A DNA stretch of 64,000 bases from Saccharomycodes ludwigii (Eukaryota; Ascomycota; Saccharomycetes; Saccharomycodales; Saccharomycodaceae): contig NC_060203.1 of the NCBI RefSeq assembly GCF_020623625.1, positions 1,302,001-1,366,000 of the forward strand. The letters run 5' to 3'. Below, piece by piece: positions 1-10,300 of this stretch. The notes beneath the pieces were generated by a model. The model did no database searches and had not been told where the DNA came from. It saw only the letters and a list, made by a program, of their open reading frames with translations. The position numbers were made by a program, and so were the translations under genes. How positions within the stretch are numbered: position 1 is the first letter of the stretch; every line of letters starts with the position of its first letter.

Positions 1-1296
1 GAGATATTGCGGTCTGTACAGTTGCCTTCTGTCAAAGACACTTATCAATTTAGAAATGCATATCACTCATTTAACAACAGAGCCGGAGAGGCTAATATTG
101 GTATTAAAGATGAAAAACCTATTAGTACAGATCCTCGGATTTCCAAGAACAAACAACATATCAAAGATGTGGAGGGGCTTGGTGCAGATGAATGGCGGAA
201 AGAGTCCCAAAAAAGGGTAAAATACTGTGATAGTGTAACTAAGCAGTTTATGTTTTGGGCAGAAAATGTCTTTGATAACGATTTGTATAACGAAAGTAAA
301 AGACAACCATTAAACTTGAAAAGTATTTTACCTAATCGTGAAGACGTTTTAGAATATTTAGAGAGTATTGAAGTCAAAAATGGAGCTAAATGGGATATGT
401 TGAAAAGAATTTGCTACTTACAACATTTAGCGTATAAGCAAGAAAAGAAGAAAGAATCCATAAAGAAAAATGACAAATATGGAATGGCTGATGAAAAAGA
501 CGAACATATGAGACACTCTGAGTTGTTGGAAGAACAGGAAATGACCAATTATGAAATCGATCAAATTTTAGCTTTTGTTGCTATACCCAAATCCAGACAG
601 TACAATTATTTTAAGAATGGTTATAAAAAATTAACTCCCATATCACCAACTTTATTAGTAAATTTTGTTGATCCTTACAGTTTTGAGGACCCTATCTGTG
701 ATTCATTTTACCAGGATTTGTGGTTCTCTATAGCAGTTAGAAACACTTATATTTATAGATTAGTGTTCCATTGTCAGCCAGATAATTCTGTGCAAACTTG
801 GAAAGAATTTAAGGATTTTAAAAGATTGAATCAAGAGTTTGACTTGTCTCAGAAGGAATTGGTTGAAATCGAACAAGCAAAGCATGGAATTAAAACATCT
901 AGTAAAAGGGAAAACAATGGACAACAAGTGGAAAACAACGATCTAGACGGTGCGCCGGAAAGCTTGATAAGTGCTACTACTGAAGATGAGGCAAGAGCAT
1001 TATTAGATGAAGATAGGAATGATGTTGAACAGCAAACTCCATATGATCTTGATAATAATACCACTAATAATGAAAGAATGGAAATGAAAAATAGTATGTT
1101 TAAAATGAGATTATCCGGGGGGTTATTGGATGGATTTGACAGAAAAATCTTTGATAAATATACCGCAACAAGATTATTGCAACGTATACATGGTCATTTA
1201 GTTGTGTTTCCTAACGATTGGTTATGTAGAGAAGTTGAAAGTAATAATTGGTTCTATAATGCTGATAGAATCCCACCAATTGATATCTATGATTGA
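1..1296 (+). CDS. SPO14: Phospholipase D, C-terminal part (5' end outside the window)
   Basis: This is the C-terminal ~430 residues of a fungal phospholipase D, which cleaves phosphatidylcholine to phosphatidic acid and is needed for prospore membrane formation in S. cerevisiae. The frame is open to base 1, so the gene begins upstream; the first codon in view is not a real start. The catalytic HKD motifs lie before the window. Recognition rests on the family's conserved tail: a VFHCQPDNSVQTW block at about residues 253-265 of the visible part and an IHGHLVVFPNDWL block about 35 residues from the end, followed by a YNADRIPPIDIYD ending. Yeast Spo14 has several hundred residues after its second HKD motif, so the length fits. 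A lysine/glutamate-rich linker precedes the first block. Its neighbourhood (GMH1 and SET3 further right) matches S. cerevisiae YKR029C-YKR031C. Identity is fairly sure; only the 3' end can be judged. Confidence 0.78.
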   Translation, partial: EILRSVQLPSVKDTYQFRNAYHSFNNRAGEANIGIKDEKPISTDPRISKNKQHIKDVEGLGADEWRKESQKRVKYCDSVTKQFMFWAENVFDNDLYNESKRQPLNLKSILPNREDVLEYLESIEVKNGAKWDMLKRICYLQHLAYKQEKKKESIKKNDKYGMADEKDEHMRHSELLEEQEMTNYEIDQILAFVAIPKSRQYNYFKNGYKKLTPISPTLLVNFVDPYSFEDPICDSFYQDLWFSIAVRNTYIYRLVFHCQPDNSVQTWKEFKDFKRLNQEFDLSQKELVEIEQAKHGIKTSSKRENNGQQVENNDLDGAPESLISATTEDEARALLDEDRNDVEQQTPYDLDNNTTNNERMEMKNSMFKMRLSGGLLDGFDRKIFDKYTATRLLQRIHGHLVVFPNDWLCREVESNNWFYNADRIPPIDIYD

Positions 1297-2266
1297 TTAC
1301 TTGACAACAAACTGGAAAAACACGATTGTTGGATTTACAAAGAAGCGTTACCGGGCTGGTGGAAGAACTTGAGCGCACAGCAATTTTTTTTTTCTTAGCC
1401 TAATAGACGCTTTCTTATCTTAAAAAAAAAAAAAATTTTTTTAATTTGTAATTTTGTATCGCCTGCAAGATACGTAAATTTCAAGCAGCAAATAAATATA
1501 GATCAAATAAACGCCAAAGGATTTTTTTTTTTTTTTTTTTTTTTTTAAGGAGGGAATGAATGCGTATATATATATATATATTGACAGATAAAGTAGGCAG
1601 ACTGCGTACTGGGTTTTCATTTATTCTTCTCCCAGGCCACTTCTGCCAACAGGAATTAAAAGTTGTTTATAATTTTATTTGATAGTGATAAGAGAAAAAA
1701 AGAAAGATAGATAGTAATATAAAACAATCGAAATACGAAGCGTGCGTAATAACAACCAATTATTTATTTATTTTATTTATCATTATCAATTTTAAATTTT
1801 TAAAGGGTCAACAATAAAATAACGGAAAACGGCCAAATTAATTAATTAATTACCTAAAAAAAAAATATGAACCTGTTTTTGTTATTACTTTGATAAAAAT
1901 ATTACGATAACAGAAAAGTGATAATAATAAATTGTCTATCTGTTTCTAATTACCCATTATATATATATATATAAATATATTCTCTCTTTATATCACAAAA
2001 TGAATACTTGCCAGGATACATTCTTTAGAGTATTTTTTTTTACATAAAACCACTCTGCGATTAAATTTTTTTTTTTAACTTTATAAATATACTCAACTTA
2101 TTGGTCAGAATACTTATATTTTGTAGTCTAGGATAAAAATAAGAATATATATATATATATATATATAAAGGCAAAAAAAACAAAAAAAAAACGAATCTTT
2201 TAATTCAATTTCCAATTTTTTTTTAATATCCAGAACTCAAGGAATGATAAAAAACTCTTTTTACCA
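1297..2266. other. Intergenic space, SPO14 to orphan gene
   Basis: This 970-bp stretch holds no supported gene. It contains several poly-A and poly-T runs (a long T run near 1520-1546), TA dinucleotide runs near 1566-1580, 1959-1975 and 2146-2167, and a poly-A/T-rich leader before the next ATG. It should include the SPO14 terminator and the promoter of the gene at 2267. Confidence 0.6.
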
Positions 2267-4564
2267 ATGAATAACACCAGTATCAATGGCCGAGAAAACC
2301 ATCTTGGTAGTAATTGTCCATCTGATTTTTCTTTCTTATTAAATAGCAATAATAATAACAGCAATACTACAACTAATAATCCCAGGTTCAGAAAAAGATC
2401 TAGTTTATTATTTCAACAACAAAATGGTTTGGGTAAAATACCAGAGAGTTTGGAGGGAGAGGAAGAGGAAAATGGGACCGAAGTACTAACAAAAAAATCA
2501 CAAATAGGGAAATTCTCACAAAAATTAATACTAGGACAAAAAAAGAATAACAACAGGAGCGTAACTTATAACAATTTATACCAAAATATTCTAGCTAAAA
2601 GAAATAATTCACTAATATCAATTAGAAATGGTTGCAACGGAAACATTATTATAAATACAGATGAAACACGCCACCTGTCGACCTCCACTGCATCCTCTTC
2701 ACCCTCTTCCATCGTATCCATTCACAATTCATCGACACAAATCAATAATCTTAAGAGAAACCCAATGACACATTATGAACTGAGTAGAAATATCTCCATA
2801 AGACCTAAATCAAGTACAACTGTAATCACAGGAGCACCGCTAATCCTAGAGAATAAAAAACATAACGGGAATAGACTGGATTCTAGAAGATCAAAATCAG
2901 ATCAATTAATATATAACAATACAGGTCAAAGAGGAACAGATGTTTCAATTGGAGATCTACCTTCAAAAAATAATAAAAATGATAATTGGAATAAAATTGG
3001 TTTCGAATTTTTCATGAAAAAAAAAGTACTTGATGGAACATCTAAGGATGATAAAAGCGAGGGGGACGACCAGGATCAGACTTGCACGAAAGCGGAAGAA
3101 GATGACAGTTCATATGTTACAGGTCATCTCGATACGGATTATATTGGCTCAGAAAAAGATATTAGTTTTGAAATACAAGACGCAATGAAGGAAAATGTTA
3201 TCACTAATGCTAGTTTATTCAGAAAAAATTATAGTTTCAATAATGATGAACTTCCTTCCTCCTCATCAAAAGCAAATAATATCAAAACTGATAAAGAAGG
3301 AGATACTGATGAAAACATTAGTATTACAAGCTCTAACCAGTCTCCTTTTAGCACCAAAAATACTGGTCACATTAAAACCGACAACAAAGCGGATATAACC
3401 TTCTTAAATATAAATAAGAGTGATAATAATTTATTTTCACAAGCAGACATTTTATTTAACCAGGGCAATGAGCCACCTTCTAGGTTACAAACAAAAATGA
3501 GTGCATTAAAAAAAAAATTTGAAACTTTTTCTAATGCTGAACAACAGCGTAAACAACAACATCAATTTTTTTTATTGAATCAAGATTCTGGTAACGCCAA
3601 TGCTCAAAATGATAGATTTAAAGATAAAAGCAACAACATTAACAGAAACGATTCGTTAACACCTTTTTCGTCAGCCTCATCAAATTCTTCTTCTGTAATA
3701 GATGTAATTAATCAGGAAGCTTGTAGTGGTGATTTTGGAGGTTCTTTAAGTTTAACTGAGCACTTAAATTTCAAAAAAAAAAGTTTTCCTAGAGCTACCG
3801 ATAACAACAACTGTAATGAGAATTCTGAGAATAGTGTTTATGATATAAGCAAAATATGGTCTTATAGCAATGATTTGGAAACAAAATTATTAAACGAAAC
3901 AATAAGTAATCAGTTGAACACGATTCATAGAATAAATAATAATACTGGCAAACAGAAGTTGTATCATTATCTTAAAAATGAAAGTTTAAATCTTTCAAAT
4001 AAGGCTATGCGGGAAAAATCCAATGGTCCTGATACTAACGATAGCGGTACCACTGCTACCACTAATACAATCCCATTAAATTTAAATATACCAAATGACG
4101 AGGCTGACAAAAATACAGATGCTTGTTTTGAGAATGATATTAGCAGAGATCCCGATAGTGTAGTAGATACCTCCATGGCTGTCCCCAATGAAACAAGATT
4201 TAATACAGAAACCAATGATATTATAGATTTTCAACGAAAATTAAACAATATTAGAATAAATGGCGAGCAGCAGCAAAGGTTACCCTTTTTGCCAAATGAT
4301 TCAAACATTAGTGATGACAATAACACGGATGGCTTTTTTTCCAATAACTATAAAAAACATCAGCAGAATTTGAGAAAAATCATTAGTAACAATAAAAACT
4401 TTCCGAATTATATAAGTAGTAATATACTGTTATTGAATATGTCTGAATTGCTAACAAGTTTGCAACCATTAGAAAACGAAAAGCTAAAGAAGTTAATTAT
4501 TCAGGGGAGATTGAAATCAGAGGAACTATGGGTATTTTCTGAGTATGAACAATTTGATATTTAA
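2267..4564 (+). CDS. Asparagine-rich protein of unknown function
   Basis: This is a complete 765-residue reading frame that starts at an ATG in a typical A-rich leader and ends with TAA. I do not recognise the product. Most of it is low-complexity, rich in Asn, Ser, Asp and Lys, with no membrane segments or catalytic motif visible. There are basic patches with R-x-x-S type sequences (for example RRSKSD near residue 207) that could be kinase targets. The C-terminal ~60 residues look more ordered: a leucine-rich segment (LLLNMSELLTSLQPLENEKLKKLI) followed by an EELWVFSEYEQFDI ending. The last segment is the likeliest conserved part. The gene lies between SPO14 and GMH1, which are adjacent in S. 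cerevisiae, so its counterpart there was lost, moved, or is too diverged to see. That the frame is coding is likely because of its length in AT-rich DNA and clean ends. Confidence 0.75.
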   Translation: MNNTSINGRENHLGSNCPSDFSFLLNSNNNNSNTTTNNPRFRKRSSLLFQQQNGLGKIPESLEGEEEENGTEVLTKKSQIGKFSQKLILGQKKNNNRSVTYNNLYQNILAKRNNSLISIRNGCNGNIIINTDETRHLSTSTASSSPSSIVSIHNSSTQINNLKRNPMTHYELSRNISIRPKSSTTVITGAPLILENKKHNGNRLDSRRSKSDQLIYNNTGQRGTDVSIGDLPSKNNKNDNWNKIGFEFFMKKKVLDGTSKDDKSEGDDQDQTCTKAEEDDSSYVTGHLDTDYIGSEKDISFEIQDAMKENVITNASLFRKNYSFNNDELPSSSSKANNIKTDKEGDTDENISITSSNQSPFSTKNTGHIKTDNKADITFLNINKSDNNLFSQADILFNQGNEPPSRLQTKMSALKKKFETFSNAEQQRKQQHQFFLLNQDSGNANAQNDRFKDKSNNINRNDSLTPFSSASSNSSSVIDVINQEACSGDFGGSLSLTEHLNFKKKSFPRATDNNNCNENSENSVYDISKIWSYSNDLETKLLNETISNQLNTIHRINNNTGKQKLYHYLKNESLNLSNKAMREKSNGPDTNDSGTTATTNTIPLNLNIPNDEADKNTDACFENDISRDPDSVVDTSMAVPNETRFNTETNDIIDFQRKLNNIRINGEQQQRLPFLPNDSNISDDNNTDGFFSNNYKKHQQNLRKIISNNKNFPNYISSNILLLNMSELLTSLQPLENEKLKKLIIQGRLKSEELWVFSEYEQFDI

Positions 4565-4653
4565 GTTAAGTAGAATTGTTATCTTTATATATAGTATATT
4601 TGAGGTTGAGACAGACAATAAATGCTTTCATTAATTTTTCTCTTTTATTGTAA

Positions 4654-4693
<40 letters not shown>

Positions 4694-5036
4694 AAAATAG
4701 AATACGGATTTAAGAATACTAAAAAAGAAACGCACTAACAAAAGCCGTAAAAAAAGAAAAACAATTGTTTTGCCGCATCCAAAAAAAAAAAAAAATACTG
4801 TTGTTTCGTCTTGTTTCCGGGTATCAATTGACGTAACAGGAAAAATATAAAAGGTGGTAATTTTTTTTTTTTTTTTTTTTTTTTTTTCCTTTTTTAACGT
4901 CTTTATAATATGTCTGCTTCGTCCTTACACATATAATTAATATACAATTGATATACCTCTCCTTAGACAACAACCATAACGACAAATAATAAATAAAAAG
5001 AAAAATTAATGAACAAGAACCTGAGTAGTATTACAT
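4565..5036. other. Intergenic space between two unrecognised genes
   Basis: This 472-bp stretch has a 36-base A run (4655-4690) just after the upstream gene and a T run of about 27 bases (4861-4887). Nothing else is visible. The T run lies about 150 bp before the next ATG and is a probable nucleosome-depleted promoter element. Confidence 0.55.
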
Positions 5037-5735
5037 ATGCCATTAACCAATATCTATAAGACGTCAAAAAAAATAAATTTAGAATTTCTAGCCTCTGCTT
5101 CTGGATTTTGCTCTATTAAAATGAAAAATCTGATTATTGAAAACAATGATAGGATAACTGTCCCCGACATAAATAAAAAAGATGACGACGATACTTGTAC
5201 TCCAAAATCTACTCCTGAAATAGCCAGTAATTCCTCCACCTTTAAAGATCCAATACAAGAAATCAAGGATGAACAAGATTTTATGGAAAACTGTTTAGGT
5301 CTAGGCTCGGTTATTGCAAGAATTAACGGTACATCTAATGGCACATTATATTACAATGATCCCGATGATTTGATTGGAAATAAAAGCTATAATATGTATT
5401 GTATTATGGAGAGTGATAACTCATTGAGAATTGATTTCCTACCGGTAAACCCAAGCACTTTCGATATTAAACCTACTATTCCATTAAGCCATCCAGATAG
5501 TGGCACTATTAGTCACGCCTCGAACACATCAGACGCTTCTACATATTCCAGTAATACTGGTGGTTTAAAAAATGATGGTAAAAAATATCCCGATGGGGTT
5601 TTACCTGAAGATGAAACTTATGTGGTTCCAAAGATTATTTATAGGGGCAGTTTCCCCGAAATGTACCTAGAAAAAGTCGAACCCTTTATTGGTGCTTTTT
5701 TGTTTGTTAATTTATTGGATTATGCCGATGATTAA
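5037..5735 (+). CDS. Small acidic protein of unknown function
   Basis: This is a complete 232-residue frame from ATG to TAA. I do not recognise it. The N-terminus has a short basic stretch, then an acidic, Ser/Thr/Asp-rich central region. The C-terminal ~45 residues look folded (VVPKIIYRGSFPEMYLEK, then a hydrophobic FIGAFLFVNLLDYADD ending). No transmembrane segment of full length, signal peptide or known motif is evident. A second in-frame Met at residue 29 could be the real start. It is the second of two genes between SPO14 and GMH1 that are not adjacent to those genes in S. cerevisiae. A C-rich tract directly follows the stop codon. Confidence 0.65.
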   Translation: MPLTNIYKTSKKINLEFLASASGFCSIKMKNLIIENNDRITVPDINKKDDDDTCTPKSTPEIASNSSTFKDPIQEIKDEQDFMENCLGLGSVIARINGTSNGTLYYNDPDDLIGNKSYNMYCIMESDNSLRIDFLPVNPSTFDIKPTIPLSHPDSGTISHASNTSDASTYSSNTGGLKNDGKKYPDGVLPEDETYVVPKIIYRGSFPEMYLEKVEPFIGAFLFVNLLDYADD

Positions 5736-6115
5736 CTCCCCCCTCCCCCCCCCACTCATTGTTTTTACAAATTTGTTTTTTTGGTCCATTCTAAAATTCT
5801 GTATTATATATAATGCATTTTATTTTTATTTTTCCTGATCTTTTTACTTACCAAATCTTCCCTGTAAAAGTTTTAAATTTTTTTTTGACAATTGTAATAG
5901 ATAAAATACACTCTTTATTGCTAAAGGAATAGAATAGATTTAAATAAACCATGTGATTTTTATATATGTATATATATATATATATAGACTTGCAACGTTA
6001 ATAGATACACAGCCAGTTGTCTTTAATTCTATTGAAAATAGAAAATAATAAAATTTGCAGTTTTTTTGGACAACTTATTATTGTTTTTTTTCCCCCTCCT
6101 TCTTTTTTCTTCGAT
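5736..6115. other. Convergent intergenic space before GMH1
   Basis: This 380-bp stretch separates the convergent ends of the small acidic gene and GMH1. It opens with an unusual C6-T-C9 tract (5738-5753) and holds a TA run near 5965-5984. No gene is visible. The tract is described under findings. Confidence 0.55.
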
Positions 6116-6868
6116 TTATCTAAAGTTATCAAAACTAAATGTCTTTGCTAAATTAAGGCCAAATAAACTTATTAAATATATAACAATACCAACCAAAGAG
6201 GGCAATAGAATAAAATCTATATTTTTTAAAAATGGTAATTGGCTATACCCATAGAAAGATAAAATAAAATAATGACAAAAGGAGATCGCATATAATGTAT
6301 TACCTATAAACAACCCAATCCATTTATGCAAATTTATTACTGGTAAAAGTATAAATTGTAAAAAATATAACAGGACCCAAACAATTAGAAAAGAATCACA
6401 ATGGATATCAAAACAATATGCCCATTCAACCTTCATATTTCTAGAAGATTTGAATTTAAAAAAGTTCCTATTTAAAATGGCCCAAAATATAGTGGCAACA
6501 GTAAAGCCAAATAGAAAAAAATCCACTATAATCATGTTTATCATCATTTTTAGCCCTCCCATAAAACTATGTCCATAAAAAATGGACCAAACAATGGAAG
6601 TTGCTGTTAATAATAATATCTGCAAAATGAAAAATGACGGATCGTCTCTAGCCCATCTGTTTTTAGTTTGTCTTTGATAATAAAAAGATCTAAATGCCTT
6701 TCTCGGATGGAATATTAAATTGATCATTTCCCACATTGCGGTTTCAAAATCTAAGTTTTTAGGATTTTTGAATAACCTTCGTAAAACTAATGGTAATGAC
6801 TTTTTATTTGAAATTGCTACATCTTGTAGATCATTTAGCGTTCTGGGTAATCCCCTAGTGACTCCCAT
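6116..6868 (-). CDS. GMH1: Golgi membrane protein of the UNC-50 family
   Basis: The 250-residue product matches the UNC-50/Gmh1 family. In S. cerevisiae Gmh1 is a Golgi membrane protein that interacts with the Arf-GEFs Gea1 and Gea2 and is linked to lipid asymmetry. The visible N-terminal signature is a cytosolic stretch with PLVLRRLFKNPKNLDFETAMWEM (residues about 26-48) followed by a basic segment, then five or so hydrophobic spans with short polar loops. S. cerevisiae Gmh1 is slightly longer (273 residues), so this copy is compact but complete. The ATG chosen gives the family's expected N-terminus. It is the next chromosome XI-type gene after SPO14 and before SET3. The 3' end is convergent with the small acidic gene. 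Confidence 0.9.
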   Translation of the reverse strand: MGVTRGLPRTLNDLQDVAISNKKSLPLVLRRLFKNPKNLDFETAMWEMINLIFHPRKAFRSFYYQRQTKNRWARDDPSFFILQILLLTATSIVWSIFYGHSFMGGLKMMINMIIVDFFLFGFTVATIFWAILNRNFFKFKSSRNMKVEWAYCFDIHCDSFLIVWVLLYFLQFILLPVINLHKWIGLFIGNTLYAISFCHYFILSFYGYSQLPFLKNIDFILLPSLVGIVIYLISLFGLNLAKTFSFDNFR

Positions 6869-7314
6869 GGTTTTATCTTTCCTTATTATTATTTTCCGGG
6901 TTTTTTTGTCTTTTTTACCACTGATTCAGTTTTAAAAGTTGAGAAATCTAATAGTCTTAAAAAAAAAAAAAAAAAAAAAAAAAAGGAAAGTAAAAATTTA
7001 ACCAAAATAAAAGATAATCACTAATTATTTTAACAACAAATAAAACGTAAACAAATTTAATTTGCTTTTCCTTTTCCTAAATAATTTGAAATCCGGACAA
7101 ACCCGTTTTTTGGAAATAACGGACATCTGGATTAACTAATGAAAAATGCTAGTTTCCGAATGTTCAAATCACAGATACATAAAAACAAAATTAAAAGATC
7201 TAAAAACCAATTTCAAAGCAACTAAAAACTTATTGCTACAATTATGGCTTATTATCATTATTATACAAATTACATACTAAAAACAATATATATATATTAT
7301 TTTTTTTTTTAAAC
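6869..7314. other. GMH1 promoter and UTP10 3' region
   Basis: Both flanking genes run leftward, so these 446 bp hold the GMH1 promoter and the UTP10 terminator. A poly-A run lies at 6960-6984. Between about 7090 and 7160 there is a more complex patch with several CCGGA/CGGACA-like triplets and a TTTCCGAA sequence; these could be zinc-cluster factor sites but none can be assigned. Confidence 0.5.
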
Positions 7315-10300
7315 TTAATCTAAATATCTATCGAACGGCTCGCCCAATATGCTTTCTACCACTTTGACTAATCCGGTCCTTACTTCGTATTCAACTTGCT
7401 CATCATCATCTTCCAACAATTCAGCAATGATAGGAACCAATTGTGGCAGCAAAACTAACCAACTTTCACCAACTTTAGAATAGATTAATTTAAATGTTCT
7501 CACAGACCATAACTTTTCGGTAGATTTACATGTAGCTTTCATATGTTGAATCAATAATTTATTCATGATTTTATTGTGATCATCAGAGCCACTATTATTA
7601 GAGGCTAGAGAACCTATAGCTTTAACCAAGTATTTACCTATACTGTTTTCAATGTTGCCTAGTTGATCAACCAATGGTTCAACAATTAATTCAAATCTTG
7701 CAGTAGATTTCCAATATTCATCTCTATCGTACTTGAACGACGATGTCAGTGAGATCAAAACCAAACGACGCAAATTCAATGTTTCCCTTTCATTTTCATC
7801 GTTATTTTTGCGACCAATGAACTCCAATAACAAGTTGTTGGTGTTTTCCAACAAATAGGTAAAATAAGTGGTGACAATAGATTTCAAATTGTCTTGTAAT
7901 TTATTGAAAAATTTAAAAAATGCAGTCAATCTTTCTGTCCTAGTAATTTTACCAGAATTAATCACACCTTCTCCATCAAAGGCCCATCTGACTAATAGAG
8001 CAAACAATGGTCTAAAAACTTTGTCGTTCAATTTCAAAACAAAATTATTAGCTATCTTATGCACACTAGCTTCAATACGATTAATGGTATTTACATCAAA
8101 TTTGCTAATGGCTCTATATTCAAATAAAGATAATAGTAATCTGAAAAAAAGCGGCGATTGAGAAACCGCTGTTTTCTTGTCTAAAGCTTCAACAGTGGAT
8201 TCCAATGTACTTAAAAATAATGAAATGGCAACACTATTCGAGGTTAAACTAATATCTGATAGCCAAATCTTATTTAAATTTTTCAACACTTCTTTCAACT
8301 CAATTTTTTCAACAACCAACTGGATGATTGGCAATCTGATATCTTCAGGTACTTCATCACTGAAAAAAATAACATTTAAAACATCATACAAGTTGCTAAT
8401 GACAAACATCGGAATACGCTTGATAATTGCAGCAAATAATAAGTTGATAGCTAATTGTAGGTCATATTTCAAGACAGTTTCCTCTTTAGTTTTGTGTGTT
8501 TTGAAAATTTCCAAAACACGTGGAACAATTTTTGAATAAAATGAAATTGTTTTAACACCCAAAATTTGAATGCTGTTTGTCAAACAAGCAAGCGACGAAA
8601 TTTGGATTTCAACTTTTTCACTCGACAAAAATGTGCTACAAATCGTTAAGCCTTCCATCAATTTAGATGGATCCAAATGATTTTTAAACTTATCAAACAA
8701 AGAGCTAACAACATTCAAAGAAGCTTGGATAATAACAGGTGACGAGTTCTCTTCAGAAACACAGTTACCAAATAAAACACCTATAATCTCATCGGCAATA
8801 GTACTTGAAGTCATTGGCTCATATTGGAACTTAGAACTAATTGACAAAATTATATGGTACTTAACTTCCAAATCATTCTTATTGTTGTTTAATAATGGGA
8901 TAATCGCTGAAATATAGTCTTGAATGGGTAACAATTCCAAAGTGTTCGTTAACAAGCTGTAAATTGTATCTTTTAGCTCTGTGACAGCTTCCTTATAATC
9001 AACTTCATTATCATTGTTACCATTAACGCTGCTAGAAGATGCTACACCATTTTTATCCAAAGAGCTCAATATATTTTCACAATTATTGATAAAATACAAA
9101 ATTTCCTCAATAATTTTACCAAAAACATCCTTAATGGATTGTATACCAGCAAAGTTATTTGTGTCTTGTGCTTCAATCAATACACTTAAAATCTTGAATT
9201 TTAAACCACCTCCGCTTGTGTAATAATCAGTTTCGTTTTCTGATATTAATTTATTTGTATATTCGAACAAGTTTTTCTTTAAAGTTCGCAATTCCCCACG
9301 ATTAAAGTTAAAAATACCATTATTGAAAACAGCTCGGTGCAACAACTTTTCTTTAGAATCTTCAGTTGGCTCAACAGGTAATAGATCGATAAGTTGGAAA
9401 AACCCCAAAATACCAGATAATTGCTCAATGGCACTAAATTTACTTAAAAAATTTTTGGTAAATTCAACCAAATCCTTGCCGGCAGAAATCTTGAATTTAT
9501 TAATAAACACAGAGTACTGCTGCCCAAGCAAAAACAAAAAGGGAGCAACAGAATCACGAGAACCTAGTGTTTTAACTAAGGTAGAAAATAAACTAACTCT
9601 TCTGTGCTTTGGAACATGATCAAAAGCAGTAGCAAAACTTGTTAATAAAAATTCAATTTCCTCAGTTTTCTTCATGCTATCCTTTTGATACTGACTAGAC
9701 TTCAACAATGCAGGCACGACGGTTTTAATGGTGTTTGTGACAACATGTGTGGAATATTCATCATCCTGGCGAATAGTGTGAGCGCCCATAAAAGTGAAAA
9801 TGGGCATAACAGAATGTAAAATGGTTTCTGGACTTAATTCAGCTAAAGCACCAATGACTAATAGCAGCTTGTTTTGGACTTGAGGAGATGGCGAAGATCT
9901 AATGGCAGAAACTACAATATCCGATCTTATAGAGTTTATGTTTTCACCGGAATCCTTTAGACTACTAATGATATTTAACATACAAGAGGCCAAAGTTTCC
10001 TGAGCATATAATACTGGCAACCCGCCATCTTGGTCCAAAGTTTCTAAATCAGCCAAATGGTCAAACAATAAAGATAATAAGGCTTCCGTTCCTTTAATGG
10101 TTCGTCTAGCATCTAAAGTCTCTAAAATAATTGTAATTTTTCTTAAATGGACCTCTGCAATTTGAGAAACTTCCTCTTTTTTCAAAGCAGCTTTGTTCGA
10201 ACTTGAGGACTTTCTTCTCCTCTTCTTTATATTTTCTTCTCCCGAATCGCCGTTGATTCTGTTTTGTTGTAAAATGGAAACAAATATCTCTGCATCGATA

